The notes under the pieces are model-generated. The model was not told the DNA's origin, ran no database searches, and worked only from the letters and a program-made list of their open reading frames with translations. A stretch of 64,000 bases of DNA from NCBI GenBank assembly GCA_020633995.1, contig JACKCO010000003.1:310001-374000 (forward strand), given 5' to 3'. Made by a program: the position numbers and the translations under genes. The stretch is from Campylobacterota bacterium (GTDB lineage: Bacteria > Babelota > Babeliae > Babelales > RVW-14). The first letter of the stretch is position 1. Every line of letters begins with the position of its first letter. This document shows, in pieces, positions 17,460 to 26,661 of the stretch.

Positions 17460-19121
17460 ATGAAACGTTCCATGGCGTACGTGGTTGTAGGTGCGGTGTT
17501 TTTGTCGTCGGTTATGTTTGCAGAGACGGCGGGAGAAGAGCGCTATACCTACGAAAAATTAGAAAGTGAAACATTGCAAACACGGCATGAGCGTTCGATT
17601 TCAGACCCTGAACTTTCTTGGGACGAAGTGACACAACGTACTTCTCAGTCTGTTGTGCAAGTGTTTTCATACATCAGAAATTATGATGTGTCCTGCCCAT
17701 GGAATATGTCTGATCGTACTGCGTGTCGTGGTTCAGGTTTTTTTGTCAGCAATGATGGTCACATCGTTACCAATTTTCATGTCATCAGGAAAGCGGATCC
17801 AATTTATGTAACTATTTTTGCTGCGGGCAAAGAGCGTTTTGAAGTAGAGTTTATTGGTGGTTCATCAAAGCGTGATTTTGCTCTGCTCAAGCTCAAAGAG
17901 TATGAACTTGCTCGAGTCAAAAAGATTCTAGGTGTTGATGAGATTACTTATCTTTCTCTTGGCGACTCTGACAAAGTTGTTCCTGGCCAAGAGATTCGTA
18001 TTTACGGATATCCGCTTGGTGATGAGTATTCGCTTAAAGCGTCTTCAGGTATCGTCTCTGGATTGACAGAGGGGCCTGTTGGTAGTTTTATTCAGACAAC
18101 AGTACCAACAAACCCGGGTAACTCTGGTGGGCCGGCGGTTAATAAGCAAGGCCATGTCATAGGCATAGCATCTGCTGGCAAGCTGCTGAGCAGGACTGAG
18201 CGAGCCCATGGTGCCAACTTACTTGTGCCGACCAATACTTTCAGTGTGCTCTTTTCTCAAATTAAAAAAGGAAAAATTGTACGCGAGCCATTTTGGGGCT
18301 TTAAGTATCGCCCAATGACGCGTGCAACAAGTGAGTTTTTTGGAGTACCGGTTGATGGCGGTATTTATGTAGCCAAGGTCGAAGATGAATCTATTGCAGC
18401 GCAGGCAGGGCTGCAGGATGGTGATATTATTTGTAAAATTGCTGAGCTGGACGTTGATCGCTTTGGGTATGTACAGGCTCCATGGAATAAAGAAAAAATA
18501 AGCCTGCTCGATATTTTTGCACGGTTATTTTTTGATACTGATGTTACTGTTCAGGTCTGGCGTGACGGGATATATGTTGATTTGAGCTGCAAAATTGTTC
18601 CAGAGCCATATAGCCCTATTGATATTTTCCATCCTTGGATTGATAAATCGCCCGAGTTTGAAGTGCTTGGTGGTATTGTATTTGTTGAAGCAACCTACAA
18701 CCATCTCATGGACTTTTTTGATGAAGGGTACTTTGGCCCAGCTATAATAAATAGCTATGGTAAATACTTATCACGCGAGGGAAGAGCTGAACCGCGTATT
18801 TGCATTACCAACATCTTCCCAGAAGGAGAGGTGTGTCAGGTTCGCGCTATTCATCATGATGATCTTATTATTGAGTCTGTTAACGGGCAAGCAGTGCGTA
18901 CCATTGATGATTTTCGTAGAGCGGTGTTGGAATATACCAACAATGGAATCGTTTCGTTTGTTACAGAAAGTAATGCACGGTTTGATATGTTTGTTGAAGA
19001 TATTTTGCAGATTGATCCAATCTTGGCTGGGCGTTACAATTTTGTACTTTCAGATTTATTTAAGCGGCTTGTACAGTTGCGTGGTGGGCTTGAAAGTAGG
19101 CAGTGTGAGGTTACTGCATAA
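17460..19121 (+). CDS. HtrA/DegP-like periplasmic serine protease
   Basis: 553 residues with a signal peptide (MKRSMAYVVVGAVFLSSVMF, then AE). The trypsin-like domain has all catalytic residues: H107 in TNFHVI, D139 in KRDFALLKL, and S222 in NPGNSGGP. Two PDZ-like domains follow, around residues 270-370 (VAKVEDESIAAQAGLQDGDI) and 425-530 (ITNIFPEGEVCQVRAIHHDD). HtrA proteases degrade or refold damaged envelope proteins, and some pathogens secrete them. It is followed by its own terminator and then by a paralog, so the two are separately transcribed. Confidence 0.93.
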   Translation: MKRSMAYVVVGAVFLSSVMFAETAGEERYTYEKLESETLQTRHERSISDPELSWDEVTQRTSQSVVQVFSYIRNYDVSCPWNMSDRTACRGSGFFVSNDGHIVTNFHVIRKADPIYVTIFAAGKERFEVEFIGGSSKRDFALLKLKEYELARVKKILGVDEITYLSLGDSDKVVPGQEIRIYGYPLGDEYSLKASSGIVSGLTEGPVGSFIQTTVPTNPGNSGGPAVNKQGHVIGIASAGKLLSRTERAHGANLLVPTNTFSVLFSQIKKGKIVREPFWGFKYRPMTRATSEFFGVPVDGGIYVAKVEDESIAAQAGLQDGDIICKIAELDVDRFGYVQAPWNKEKISLLDIFARLFFDTDVTVQVWRDGIYVDLSCKIVPEPYSPIDIFHPWIDKSPEFEVLGGIVFVEATYNHLMDFFDEGYFGPAIINSYGKYLSREGRAEPRICITNIFPEGEVCQVRAIHHDDLIIESVNGQAVRTIDDFRRAVLEYTNNGIVSFVTESNARFDMFVEDILQIDPILAGRYNFVLSDLFKRLVQLRGGLESRQCEVTA

Positions 19122-19144
19122 CTGGTGAAAACATAACAAATACT

Positions 19145-19178
19145 AAGGCGGTGGACTCAACAGTCCATCGCCTTTTTT
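19145..19178 (+). terminator. Rho-independent terminator
   Basis: AAGGCGGTGGACT pairs with AGTCCATCGCCTT (one G-T pair) around a short loop, followed by seven T. It ends the first protease gene, 24 bases after its stop codon. Confidence 0.9.
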
Positions 19179-19207
19179 TATGGTTGGTTGAAAAAAAAAG
19201 ACAACAT

Positions 19208-19233
19208 TTGATTAACTAAATCAAGACTATAAT
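19208..19233 (+). promoter_or_regulatory. Candidate promoter of the second HtrA-like gene
   Basis: A perfect TATAAT at 19228-19233 has TTGATT 14 bases upstream, the same geometry as before the first protease gene. The start codon lies 52 bases downstream. Confidence 0.5.
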
Positions 19234-19284
19234 TGACAGCATGAGAGGGGCATAAGATCATCTTTGCAAAAAGGGGAAAGAGTA

Positions 19285-20934
19285 ATGAAGTATTCGATGC
19301 TTGCCTATGGCATTGTGTGTTTTGTAGCTAGTGGTTTATGCGCTCAACAAACAACGGTGCGTGTTAGAGAGCTTACATTTACTGATTCGAAACAAAAAGA
19401 GGCAGAACCTAAGCAATCTTCAGGTAATGAAGCCTCAATGCCGGGCGATAAAACTCAAGAAACTAAAGGCAGTAAAAAAGGTGTCGAAAAAGAGGAAAAG
19501 CCTAAACGCATGCGTGTGTGGCGCGATGTGCAGACCAAAACCAAGGATACGGTTTTGCAGCTTTTTGTTCAGACTGCCGAGTTCAACTGGCTTGAGCCAC
19601 ATAAGTCTCCAGATCTTGAAAAGACGTTTGGTACGGGTTTTTTTATTGATGAGGCGGGATACGTTGTTACAAATTTTCATGTCATCAACTACGCCTGTGA
19701 TATTAAGGCGCAGATTCCTTCGTTTGGAAAAGAGCGTTTTGAGTTGACTGTAGTGGGGGTTAGTCCAGAGCGTGACTTTGCCCTACTCAAGTTGACTGAC
19801 AAAGCGCGAGAAAAGATTGAAAAGAAATTAAAAAAAATTCCCCATTTACAGTTTGGTGACTCTGATAAGGTGGTACGCACTCAAGAGGTAATGGCCATTG
19901 GATATCCACTAGGTCAGGAGAAATTGAAGAGTGTTCAGGGCATTGTGAGTGGACGCGAAAATTTGCGAGGAGAGTCTTTCATTCAAATTACAGCAGCTCT
20001 TAATCCTGGTAACTCTGGTGGACCATGCTTGAATAAGGATGGAGAGGTTATTGGCGTTAACACATCGCGTATACCGTCTGCACAAAACATTAGTTACATA
20101 ATACCTATTAACGATGTAAAAAGTGTTGTTAAAGATCTGCAGAGAACAACTTTCTTACGTAAACCGATGCTTGGGTGTGAGTTTAACTATGGTAATAAAG
20201 AAATGGTTAAATTGCTTGGTAATCCAGAGCCCGGCGGGTTGTATATTTCACGCGTTTTCCCTCAGACACTTTTTGCTCAGCAAGGCGTGCAGGCTGGTGA
20301 CATGCTTTATAAAATTAATGAGTATGAGATTGATTTGTATGGAGAAGCGCATGCAAGTTGGAGCGAGGACAAGGTTCCCATTGCAACATTGCTTAACCGT
20401 TTTGTTGTTGGGCAACAGCTTGACATGATTATTTACCGTAATGGTGAAAAAAAAGATGTTTCGCTTACTTTTGATTTGCTTGATCCTTTGCCGATTCGCA
20501 CTCAATATCCGGAGTATGAAGCAGTAAAGTATGAAATTATCGGTGGCATGGTGATTATGGAAATGGCGATTAATCATGTACGACGCTTTGATGATGTAGT
20601 GCCATACATGGTTAAGTACTATAAGCGGGAAAATCAGTACAAACCAAAGCTGATTATTACGCATATTTTTCCGAGCTCGCAGGCACAAGAATGCCGAGAG
20701 TTGCGCGAGGGTGACGTTATTGAGCAAGTTAATGGGCGGGAAGTTAAAACACTGGAAGATTTTAGAGGCGCTGCCAAAGAGAGCGAGGAATTTTTGACCA
20801 TTAAAAATGATGAAAAACGTTTTGTCGTGCTTTCTGTTGACAAAATTGTTGAACAGGAAGAGCGGCTTGCAAAAAAACATCTATTTAAAAAATCTGATCT
20901 TGTCGAAGAATTTGAGCGCAAAGCAAAGAAATAA
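19285..20934 (+). CDS. HtrA/DegP-like serine protease, second paralog
   Basis: About 549 residues from ATG 19285, which follows AAAGGGGAAAG. The frame can be extended to a TTG at 19264 without support. A signal peptide is followed by a Lys/Glu/Ser-rich linker (residues 35-85) absent from the first paralog. The triad is intact: H132 in TNFHVI, D164 in ERDFALLKL, S244 in NPGNSGGP. Two PDZ-like regions follow (ISRVFPQTLFAQQGVQAGDM and ITHIFPSSQAQECRELREGD). The two proteases share the same domain order and arose by tandem duplication. The next gene starts ten bases after the stop and is probably co-transcribed. Confidence 0.93.
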   Translation: MKYSMLAYGIVCFVASGLCAQQTTVRVRELTFTDSKQKEAEPKQSSGNEASMPGDKTQETKGSKKGVEKEEKPKRMRVWRDVQTKTKDTVLQLFVQTAEFNWLEPHKSPDLEKTFGTGFFIDEAGYVVTNFHVINYACDIKAQIPSFGKERFELTVVGVSPERDFALLKLTDKAREKIEKKLKKIPHLQFGDSDKVVRTQEVMAIGYPLGQEKLKSVQGIVSGRENLRGESFIQITAALNPGNSGGPCLNKDGEVIGVNTSRIPSAQNISYIIPINDVKSVVKDLQRTTFLRKPMLGCEFNYGNKEMVKLLGNPEPGGLYISRVFPQTLFAQQGVQAGDMLYKINEYEIDLYGEAHASWSEDKVPIATLLNRFVVGQQLDMIIYRNGEKKDVSLTFDLLDPLPIRTQYPEYEAVKYEIIGGMVIMEMAINHVRRFDDVVPYMVKYYKRENQYKPKLIITHIFPSSQAQECRELREGDVIEQVNGREVKTLEDFRGAAKESEEFLTIKNDEKRFVVLSVDKIVEQEERLAKKHLFKKSDLVEEFERKAKK

Positions 20935-20943
20935 GGAGTGTCC

Positions 20944-21747
20944 ATGAAAGTTGTTGCGAAAATTTTATTTCTCCTCATGGTTAGCTTTTCATCAGGATAT
21001 ACAATGATCAAGTACACGGCCCGACCAAGGGTTATGGTAAGGCCGCTGTACACCCCGCCTCGGCAGACTACTCCCACCCTTGTTCCTAAGTTTTCAGGCA
21101 GTCTCGGTCAGTGCTCTGCCCAGCCAAAGCGGCTACTATACACCGAAATGGTAGCAATAGGTGCAGGTGTAGCGTCTGTTGTTATGGGTAATGTAGTAGC
21201 AAATAAGGTCAATGATTTAGAGAAAAAGATAGACAGATTAGAGCAACGAAGAATTCGTGATGCCAGCAAAGCTGATGAGCACCAGACAGCCATCTTACCA
21301 CTTTTGTTTGAGCCGCTGCTAACAAAGCCAGAGCTTAGCACCGATGAGCTGTTACTTGTGCATCAAACGCTTGTTCATTCAAGTGCTGCACAAAGGTTGT
21401 TTCGTGATCGTGTGGCACGATTTATTAGCACACACAAACATAACTATCCACCAGTATGGGATGTAAGATTGATTGACGTTGCACTCCATCATTTTAAAGG
21501 TCCGGGAGACTTGAGTTATTTTTTTCAAGCAGCTGATGAAAACATTGAAAATATTGCCCTGCTGGGCTTGGTTAAACGAGTTGAACAGAGTTTAAACCAG
21601 GAAGCAAAAACCTACCTGCCAAGGCTTGCCGCAAAACTAGCAAGGGTCGATGGTAAGGGATGGGATCTTTTTCCCGATCGCAAAGCTGAATTGCTTTCAT
21701 ATCTGCGGGAGAATGAGGCGGCACGAGAAAAATGGACCTCTAACTGA
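20944..21747 (+). CDS. Exported protein of unknown function, co-transcribed with HtrA
   Basis: About 267 residues from ATG 20944, placed five bases after AGGAG. An N-terminal hydrophobic signal segment (VVAKILFLLMVSFSSGYTM) precedes a Pro-rich basic stretch. Then comes a second hydrophobic segment near residue 70 (MVAIGAGVASVVMGNVVA), a short coiled coil (NDLEKKIDRLEQRRIRD) and a helical C-terminal domain. No known family is recognised. The close spacing suggests a function linked to the protease, for example as an adaptor or substrate. That link is inferred only. Confidence 0.78.
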   Translation: MKVVAKILFLLMVSFSSGYTMIKYTARPRVMVRPLYTPPRQTTPTLVPKFSGSLGQCSAQPKRLLYTEMVAIGAGVASVVMGNVVANKVNDLEKKIDRLEQRRIRDASKADEHQTAILPLLFEPLLTKPELSTDELLLVHQTLVHSSAAQRLFRDRVARFISTHKHNYPPVWDVRLIDVALHHFKGPGDLSYFFQAADENIENIALLGLVKRVEQSLNQEAKTYLPRLAAKLARVDGKGWDLFPDRKAELLSYLRENEAAREKWTSN

Positions 21748-21842
21748 GCTTTTACTTTTTTACTCAACAAACTCTTGAAAATCAATCTCGGTTGAACGTA
21801 CGCTCATCTAGGAAAATTAAGATGGTAAACCGGGAGTGAGAA

Positions 21843-23390
21843 ATGTTTAAAACTTATTTTTCTACAGTTATTTTGCTATCGTTGGGCTTCATTTTTGCCC
21901 ATGTGCAATGTCCTGCTGAGTTTTCAAATTTTCCCGAACAAGAAAATATTGCATCATTTGTGCTGTCACGAACAAAAATTGATCCAATTACTGTTCGCGA
22001 GGGTACAAATATTTGTTACGACGAATATCGATCGTTATTAAATCGTGATGAGGTTGTGCGTGGTGCTATCAAAAAATTGCTTGGCAGAAACATACGGACT
22101 GAGAATGTACCCAACATAGGGGTTGTTGCAAGTGGTGGTGGTTATCGTGCAGCGATAGCAGCTCTTGGCTTTATGCGTGGGCTTGAGAAGATAAATATGC
22201 TTGATACAGCCATGCATTTTGCAACATTGTCGGGTTCAACTTGGATGCTTGCGGCATGGATTGCGCATGGTTTTTCATTGCAAATGTTAAAACGTTTTTT
22301 ACGTGTACAGCTTGAGCACGATTTCAGGCTTCATAACTTTAACTTTAAAGAGATTGTACGCAATATTCGTAGAAAGCTTTCTTATGGACAGCGCATAACT
22401 ATTGCCGATTTATATGGTGGCATGCTTGCTGACACATTGTTTGAGACATTTCCGCATGATGGGCAGGGGGTATACCTTTCCTCATTTGCGACAAAAGTTT
22501 TAGAAGGGAAGTATCCAATTCCAATTTTTACGGCGGTTATGGCGCAAACAAGCCCATACGAGTGGTGTGAGTTTACGCCGTTTGAGGTAGGCTCAGAGAT
22601 GTTAGGCAAAAAAGGAGCATGGATTCCAACGTGGGCATTTGGTAAAAAGTTTAAATATGGCATTAGTACTGACCTGGCCCCAGAGCAAACATTGGGATTT
22701 TTTATGGGGATGTTTGGCTCGGCTTATGCTGCAAGTTTTACCGAAGTTATGCGTGAGTTATGGAATGCAATCCAAAACTTTTTGCACAAACATGTGTGGA
22801 CAAAGCTTTTTGGGAATGAAGAGCGCTCACTGACTGAGGTGTTTGACAAGATTAGATTGTCAACGCCCAAAGTATTTAACTTTACAAGAGGTATGGATGG
22901 GATCCTTTCTGACAAGCGTTATCTTAAGCTTGTAGATGCTGGCCTTGGCTTTAATTTACCGTTTCCACCGTTGTTTCGACGTAACATAAATTTGTATTTG
23001 GTTTGTGATGCGTCCGAAGAAACATCGGTGTATGAATATCATGCATTGCGTGGGGTTGAGGACTATGCACGACGTAAGGGATATAAATTTCCGCGTATTG
23101 ATTACGAAAATATTAATGAACGGGTAGTCAGTGTTTTTTATGACAGACAAGACCCTGAAGTCCCTGTTGTTGTCTATTTTCCAAATCAGGTACCATTTTC
23201 TACATTTAAGTTTACGTACTCAGTTGAAGAATTTAACAGTTTATACAAGGGAATGGAGCAGGCTGTGATCGATGCTCGCTATGTCATTAGAGATGCGCTT
23301 GAACGTTCAATCCAAGCGCTACAAATACAACATCATCCTGACTGGAAGCCTGGCAGCCAAGAACTGATCGAGTTAATGGAGTGGAATTAG
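21843..23390 (+). CDS. Exported cytosolic phospholipase A2-like (PLA2_B family) protein
   Basis: 515 residues. The signal peptide (MFKTYFSTVILLSLGFIF) is followed by a domain that follows the eukaryotic cPLA2/lysophospholipase B catalytic domain in order. VVASGGGYRAA holds the oxyanion region and R102. LSGSTW holds the nucleophile S130. EWCEFTPFEVG and FFMGMFGSAYAASF come next. LVDAGLGFNLPFP holds the catalytic D365, and KFPRID follows. These match GGGFRAM, GLSGSTW and DSGLTFNLPYP of human cPLA2-alpha from memory. The expected activity is hydrolysis of phospholipid acyl esters. No C2 domain is seen. Export plus a eukaryote-like lipase suggests action on host membranes. It converges on gatB with an eight-base gap. 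Confidence 0.88.
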   Translation: MFKTYFSTVILLSLGFIFAHVQCPAEFSNFPEQENIASFVLSRTKIDPITVREGTNICYDEYRSLLNRDEVVRGAIKKLLGRNIRTENVPNIGVVASGGGYRAAIAALGFMRGLEKINMLDTAMHFATLSGSTWMLAAWIAHGFSLQMLKRFLRVQLEHDFRLHNFNFKEIVRNIRRKLSYGQRITIADLYGGMLADTLFETFPHDGQGVYLSSFATKVLEGKYPIPIFTAVMAQTSPYEWCEFTPFEVGSEMLGKKGAWIPTWAFGKKFKYGISTDLAPEQTLGFFMGMFGSAYAASFTEVMRELWNAIQNFLHKHVWTKLFGNEERSLTEVFDKIRLSTPKVFNFTRGMDGILSDKRYLKLVDAGLGFNLPFPPLFRRNINLYLVCDASEETSVYEYHALRGVEDYARRKGYKFPRIDYENINERVVSVFYDRQDPEVPVVVYFPNQVPFSTFKFTYSVEEFNSLYKGMEQAVIDARYVIRDALERSIQALQIQHHPDWKPGSQELIELMEWN

Positions 23391-23398
23391 GGGCGTGG

Positions 23399-24859
23399 CT
23401 ATGGTGCCAAATGTTTTTTGAGCAAGTCGTTAAGGAGTTGTGGATTACCCTTACCCTTTGTTGCTTTCATTGCTTGACCAACGAAAAAGCCAAAAACACG
23501 CTCATTACCGCTTTGGTATTTTTGTACCGAGTCTTGGTTTGCTTTGATAATATCGGCCACAATAGCCTCAAGAGCGGCAACATCGTCAATTTGGCCGAGG
23601 TCTTTTTCTTTGATAATTTCGGGTGCACTCTTCCCCGTTGTTACAATATCAACAAACACTTCTTGTGCGACTTTACTATTAATGGAGCCGTTATCAAGTT
23701 CTCCGACCAGGCTAGCCAAATTTTGCGGTGTCATTTTTGTTTGCTCGAGTGACAGTTTGTTTTCTTTCAAGTAGCTGAGCAGATCACGCAAGATAAGGTT
23801 GCTTGCTGTTTTTGCATTACCACATAGCTCAACGGTCTCTTCAAAAAAGAGCGCGATATCCTTTTCCTGTACAAGTGTTTCGGCTTGATCGTCACCAAGG
23901 CCGAGCTCCTGTGTGAAACGTTTAAATTTGTGGTGTGGTAGCTCTGGGATGTCCGCTTTAATTCGCTCAATCCATGCTTGATCTATTTTTATAATGGCAA
24001 GATCTGGATCAGGAAGGTAGCGATAATCATCGATGCTTTCTTTTGATCGCATAAAAATACTGCGCTGATTTTTATTATCCCAGACGCGTGTTTCTTGATG
24101 ATATTCTTCTCCGCTTTCAAGCATGTCAATGTGTCGTTCGATTTCGTATTCAATAGCTTGGACAACGAATCTAAACGAGTTAATGTTTTTAAGCTCGATG
24201 CGTGTACCAAGCTTTGTTTCACCTTTTTTTCTGACAGAGACGTTGATGTCGGCGCGAAAAGAGCCCTCTTCCATGTTTGCATCACTAATGCCTAGATAGC
24301 GAACAATGCTGTGCAGGCGAGTTAAGTACAATTTTGCTTCAAGTGAGCTTGTCATGTCTGGCTCAGTAACAATTTCAAGCAATGGAGAGCCGGCGCGGTT
24401 GAGGTCAACAAGGCTATAGCCAGCGCTGGTGTGCATGTTTTTACCGGCATCTTCTTCAATATGAATGCGGGTAAGGTGTATTTTTTTCTCACTGCCATCA
24501 GGGAGCTGAATGGGGACAAAACCATTTGTGCAAATCGGTGGTTCAGCCTGTGTAGTTTGGTAGTTTTTGGGCAGATCTGGATACATGTAGTGTTTACGGG
24601 CAAATTCACATTCTTGGCTGATTTGGCAATTTGTTGCCAGGCCTGCCATGATCGCATAATCAACAACTTTTTTGTTAAGCGCTGGCAACGTGCCGGGATG
24701 CCCAGCACAAATTTGGCAAATATTGGTATTTGGTTGTTGGCCGAATTCATTTTTACAACTGCAAAATACTTTAGATTTTGTTTTGAGTTGCACGTGTACT
24801 TCAATGCCAATGGTTGCTTCGTAATCAGGGTAGCGCGTTAAAACGTTTTGTTGTGCCAT
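23399..24859 (-). CDS. gatB: Asp-tRNA(Asn)/Glu-tRNA(Gln) amidotransferase subunit B
   Basis: 486 residues, full length. The N-terminal cradle carries YEATIGIEVHVQLKTKSKVF, CQICAGHPGTLPALN and DLNRAGSPLLEIVTEPDM, all GatB hallmarks. A YqeY-like tail (residues ~340-486) ends GNPQLLNDLLKKHL. GatB binds the mischarged tRNA and phosphorylates its acyl group, while GatA supplies ammonia from Gln. gatA and gatC are not in the window, so the genes are split. Together with an AspRS that looks non-discriminating, it implies tRNA-dependent Asn synthesis. Confidence 0.97.
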   Translation of the reverse strand: MAQQNVLTRYPDYEATIGIEVHVQLKTKSKVFCSCKNEFGQQPNTNICQICAGHPGTLPALNKKVVDYAIMAGLATNCQISQECEFARKHYMYPDLPKNYQTTQAEPPICTNGFVPIQLPDGSEKKIHLTRIHIEEDAGKNMHTSAGYSLVDLNRAGSPLLEIVTEPDMTSSLEAKLYLTRLHSIVRYLGISDANMEEGSFRADINVSVRKKGETKLGTRIELKNINSFRFVVQAIEYEIERHIDMLESGEEYHQETRVWDNKNQRSIFMRSKESIDDYRYLPDPDLAIIKIDQAWIERIKADIPELPHHKFKRFTQELGLGDDQAETLVQEKDIALFFEETVELCGNAKTASNLILRDLLSYLKENKLSLEQTKMTPQNLASLVGELDNGSINSKVAQEVFVDIVTTGKSAPEIIKEKDLGQIDDVAALEAIVADIIKANQDSVQKYQSGNERVFGFFVGQAMKATKGKGNPQLLNDLLKKHLAP

Positions 24860-24901
24860 GAGCGGTCCTTTTCTTAAAAAAATCAGCGTGGTGTATGGTG
24901 A

Positions 24902-26419
24902 TTATCCGTCTGATCGCTCAACATCAAATCTTGTAAGCTCAAATTGCTCTTGAGCATGCAATTGAATTTTACAGTTGAAGGTTTTTTCAAGTTGTAAGAT
25001 TGCTTGATATTGATTATGAACAACGTAGTCTAACACATTTTTAGCAATATGAAGAGTTACGGTGCCCTGCATGCGCTTTTGAGAAATCTCGTCTTTGAGT
25101 TGTCTGAGAATATCTATGCTAATAGCTTTGACCGATTTTGTTCTTCCGTTACCGTGACAACATGGACATTCGTCGGTGAGCTGTGCTGCCAGGGTCTTGC
25201 CGGAACGTTTTCGTGTCATCTGCACCAGGCCAAATTCAGAGACCTTGAGAGTGACTGATTGGAAGCGGTCTTTTTCTTTTAGATTTTTCTCTAGATAACG
25301 TGATAGTTTTTGACGATTTGATTGACTTGCCATGTCAATAAAGTCAATGACGATCAAGCCCCCAATGTTGCGTAGCCTGAGCTGTGTGACAATTTCTTCA
25401 GCGGCCTCCATGTTTGTTTTCAAGATGGTATTTTCCATGTTGTTTGAGCCGGTAAATTTTCCGGTGTTCACATCGATAACACTCATGGCTTCGGTAGTTT
25501 CAATGACCAGTGAGCCGCCAGATTTGAGTTGCACTTTTTTTTGGAGCGCCTTATCTATTTGTTTTTGAATTTCCAGGTGCTCAAAAAGAGGCGTTTGGCC
25601 GGTGTAAAGGCGTATTTTATTTGTATGTTCGGGCGTTAAGTGTTTTGTGAATTTTTCAATAGCTTGCAGCTCATTAGGGTTATCGGTTATAACGAGCTCG
25701 ACATCGTCATCCAGGTGATCGCGGATTGCGCGCAATGATGATGGCAGGTCTTTGTGAACGAGATCACTCGCTTGTGCCTTTTTGTATCGTTTCTGTACGG
25801 AGTGCCATGTGGAGGTTATAAAGGCAAGATCTTTTGTTAGATCTTTTTCAGAGCGTCCTTCGGCTGTGGTTCTAATGATTGCCCCCATGCCCTTGTGGAG
25901 ATTGCGCGTAATAATGTCGCGCAAGCGGGCACGTTCGTCTTTGTCCTCAATTTTTTTGGATATTCCAATTTGGGGAATATTTGGCATGAGTACGACAAAA
26001 CGGCCAGGGAGTGTAAAGCATGTTGTTAGCTTTGCGCCTTTTTCTCCAATTGGCTCCTTAATGACTTGAACGAGAGCATCTTCACCTTCCTGGAAAATCT
26101 TTTGGATATTAAAAGCTTCCTTAAGTTCTTGTTTGGAAAACTCTTCTTGGATATCGTCAACTTGTAAGTATTCTGAAATCTTTTCAGTGGCAAGGAACCG
26201 ATCAATTTCTGAAATATGTAAAAAACCAGCTTTTGGCTGACCTATGTCAATAAATGCAGTTTGTATGCCTGGTAGAACTTTACTGACGCGTCCCTTGAAA
26301 AACGAGCGCTCGAGGTCTTCTTCTTGAGTGCTGGCAAAGTAGATGTCCTGAAGTTGGTCTCCATTGAGGATAGCAACACGTGTTTGAAAAAGATCCTTAC
26401 TGATAACTATTTTTTTCAC
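24902..26419 (-). CDS. rng: Ribonuclease E/G family endoribonuclease
   Basis: 505 residues, the size of RNase G, without the long C-terminal degradosome scaffold of E. coli RNase E. The S1 region has GRVSKVLPGIQTAFIDIG. The catalytic core shows SVIDVNTGKFTG and GLIVIDFIDM with the metal-binding Asp residues. A CPCCHGNGR motif fits the zinc-link. The family cleaves single-stranded AU-rich RNA during rRNA maturation and mRNA decay. It lies just upstream of gatB on the same strand (42-base gap), possibly in one operon. Confidence 0.94.
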   Translation of the reverse strand: MKKIVISKDLFQTRVAILNGDQLQDIYFASTQEEDLERSFFKGRVSKVLPGIQTAFIDIGQPKAGFLHISEIDRFLATEKISEYLQVDDIQEEFSKQELKEAFNIQKIFQEGEDALVQVIKEPIGEKGAKLTTCFTLPGRFVVLMPNIPQIGISKKIEDKDERARLRDIITRNLHKGMGAIIRTTAEGRSEKDLTKDLAFITSTWHSVQKRYKKAQASDLVHKDLPSSLRAIRDHLDDDVELVITDNPNELQAIEKFTKHLTPEHTNKIRLYTGQTPLFEHLEIQKQIDKALQKKVQLKSGGSLVIETTEAMSVIDVNTGKFTGSNNMENTILKTNMEAAEEIVTQLRLRNIGGLIVIDFIDMASQSNRQKLSRYLEKNLKEKDRFQSVTLKVSEFGLVQMTRKRSGKTLAAQLTDECPCCHGNGRTKSVKAISIDILRQLKDEISQKRMQGTVTLHIAKNVLDYVVHNQYQAILQLEKTFNCKIQLHAQEQFELTRFDVERSDG

Positions 26420-26661
26420 TATGGTTCCGGTTAACGACTGTAGCGAAGATAAAAATTTGGCATATGTTCAAATATTTTACTTTGCAAATGACTGTAAAAC
26501 TAAACTCTTTCATTGATGAGGTATTACAATAATAATAAAAATTAAAAATATTGGGTAGGAAATTTAAAAAAATTGTGGTAATGTTTTGCAAAATGTGTGC
26601 TTTGCAAAGTGAATTAATTTGAGTTTAAAGGTCCAAATACGTTTCATACGAAGAGGTTGAT

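Noticed and set aside
19331..19747. 138-residue frame overlapping the second HtrA-like gene on the same strand
   Set aside because: It is out of frame with the protease, whose catalytic His and Asp codons lie in the same DNA. No start signal.
20248..20880. 210-residue open frame on the - strand inside the second HtrA-like gene
   Set aside because: The + strand frame encodes a clear protease with PDZ domains. The antisense product has no recognisable feature.
26420..26661. Repeated TTTGCAAA palindromes upstream of the Pal-like gene as an operator
   Set aside because: The units are short, AT-rich and irregularly spaced. TTGCAA followed at 17 bases by TTAAAG is a poor promoter, so no regulatory site was called.
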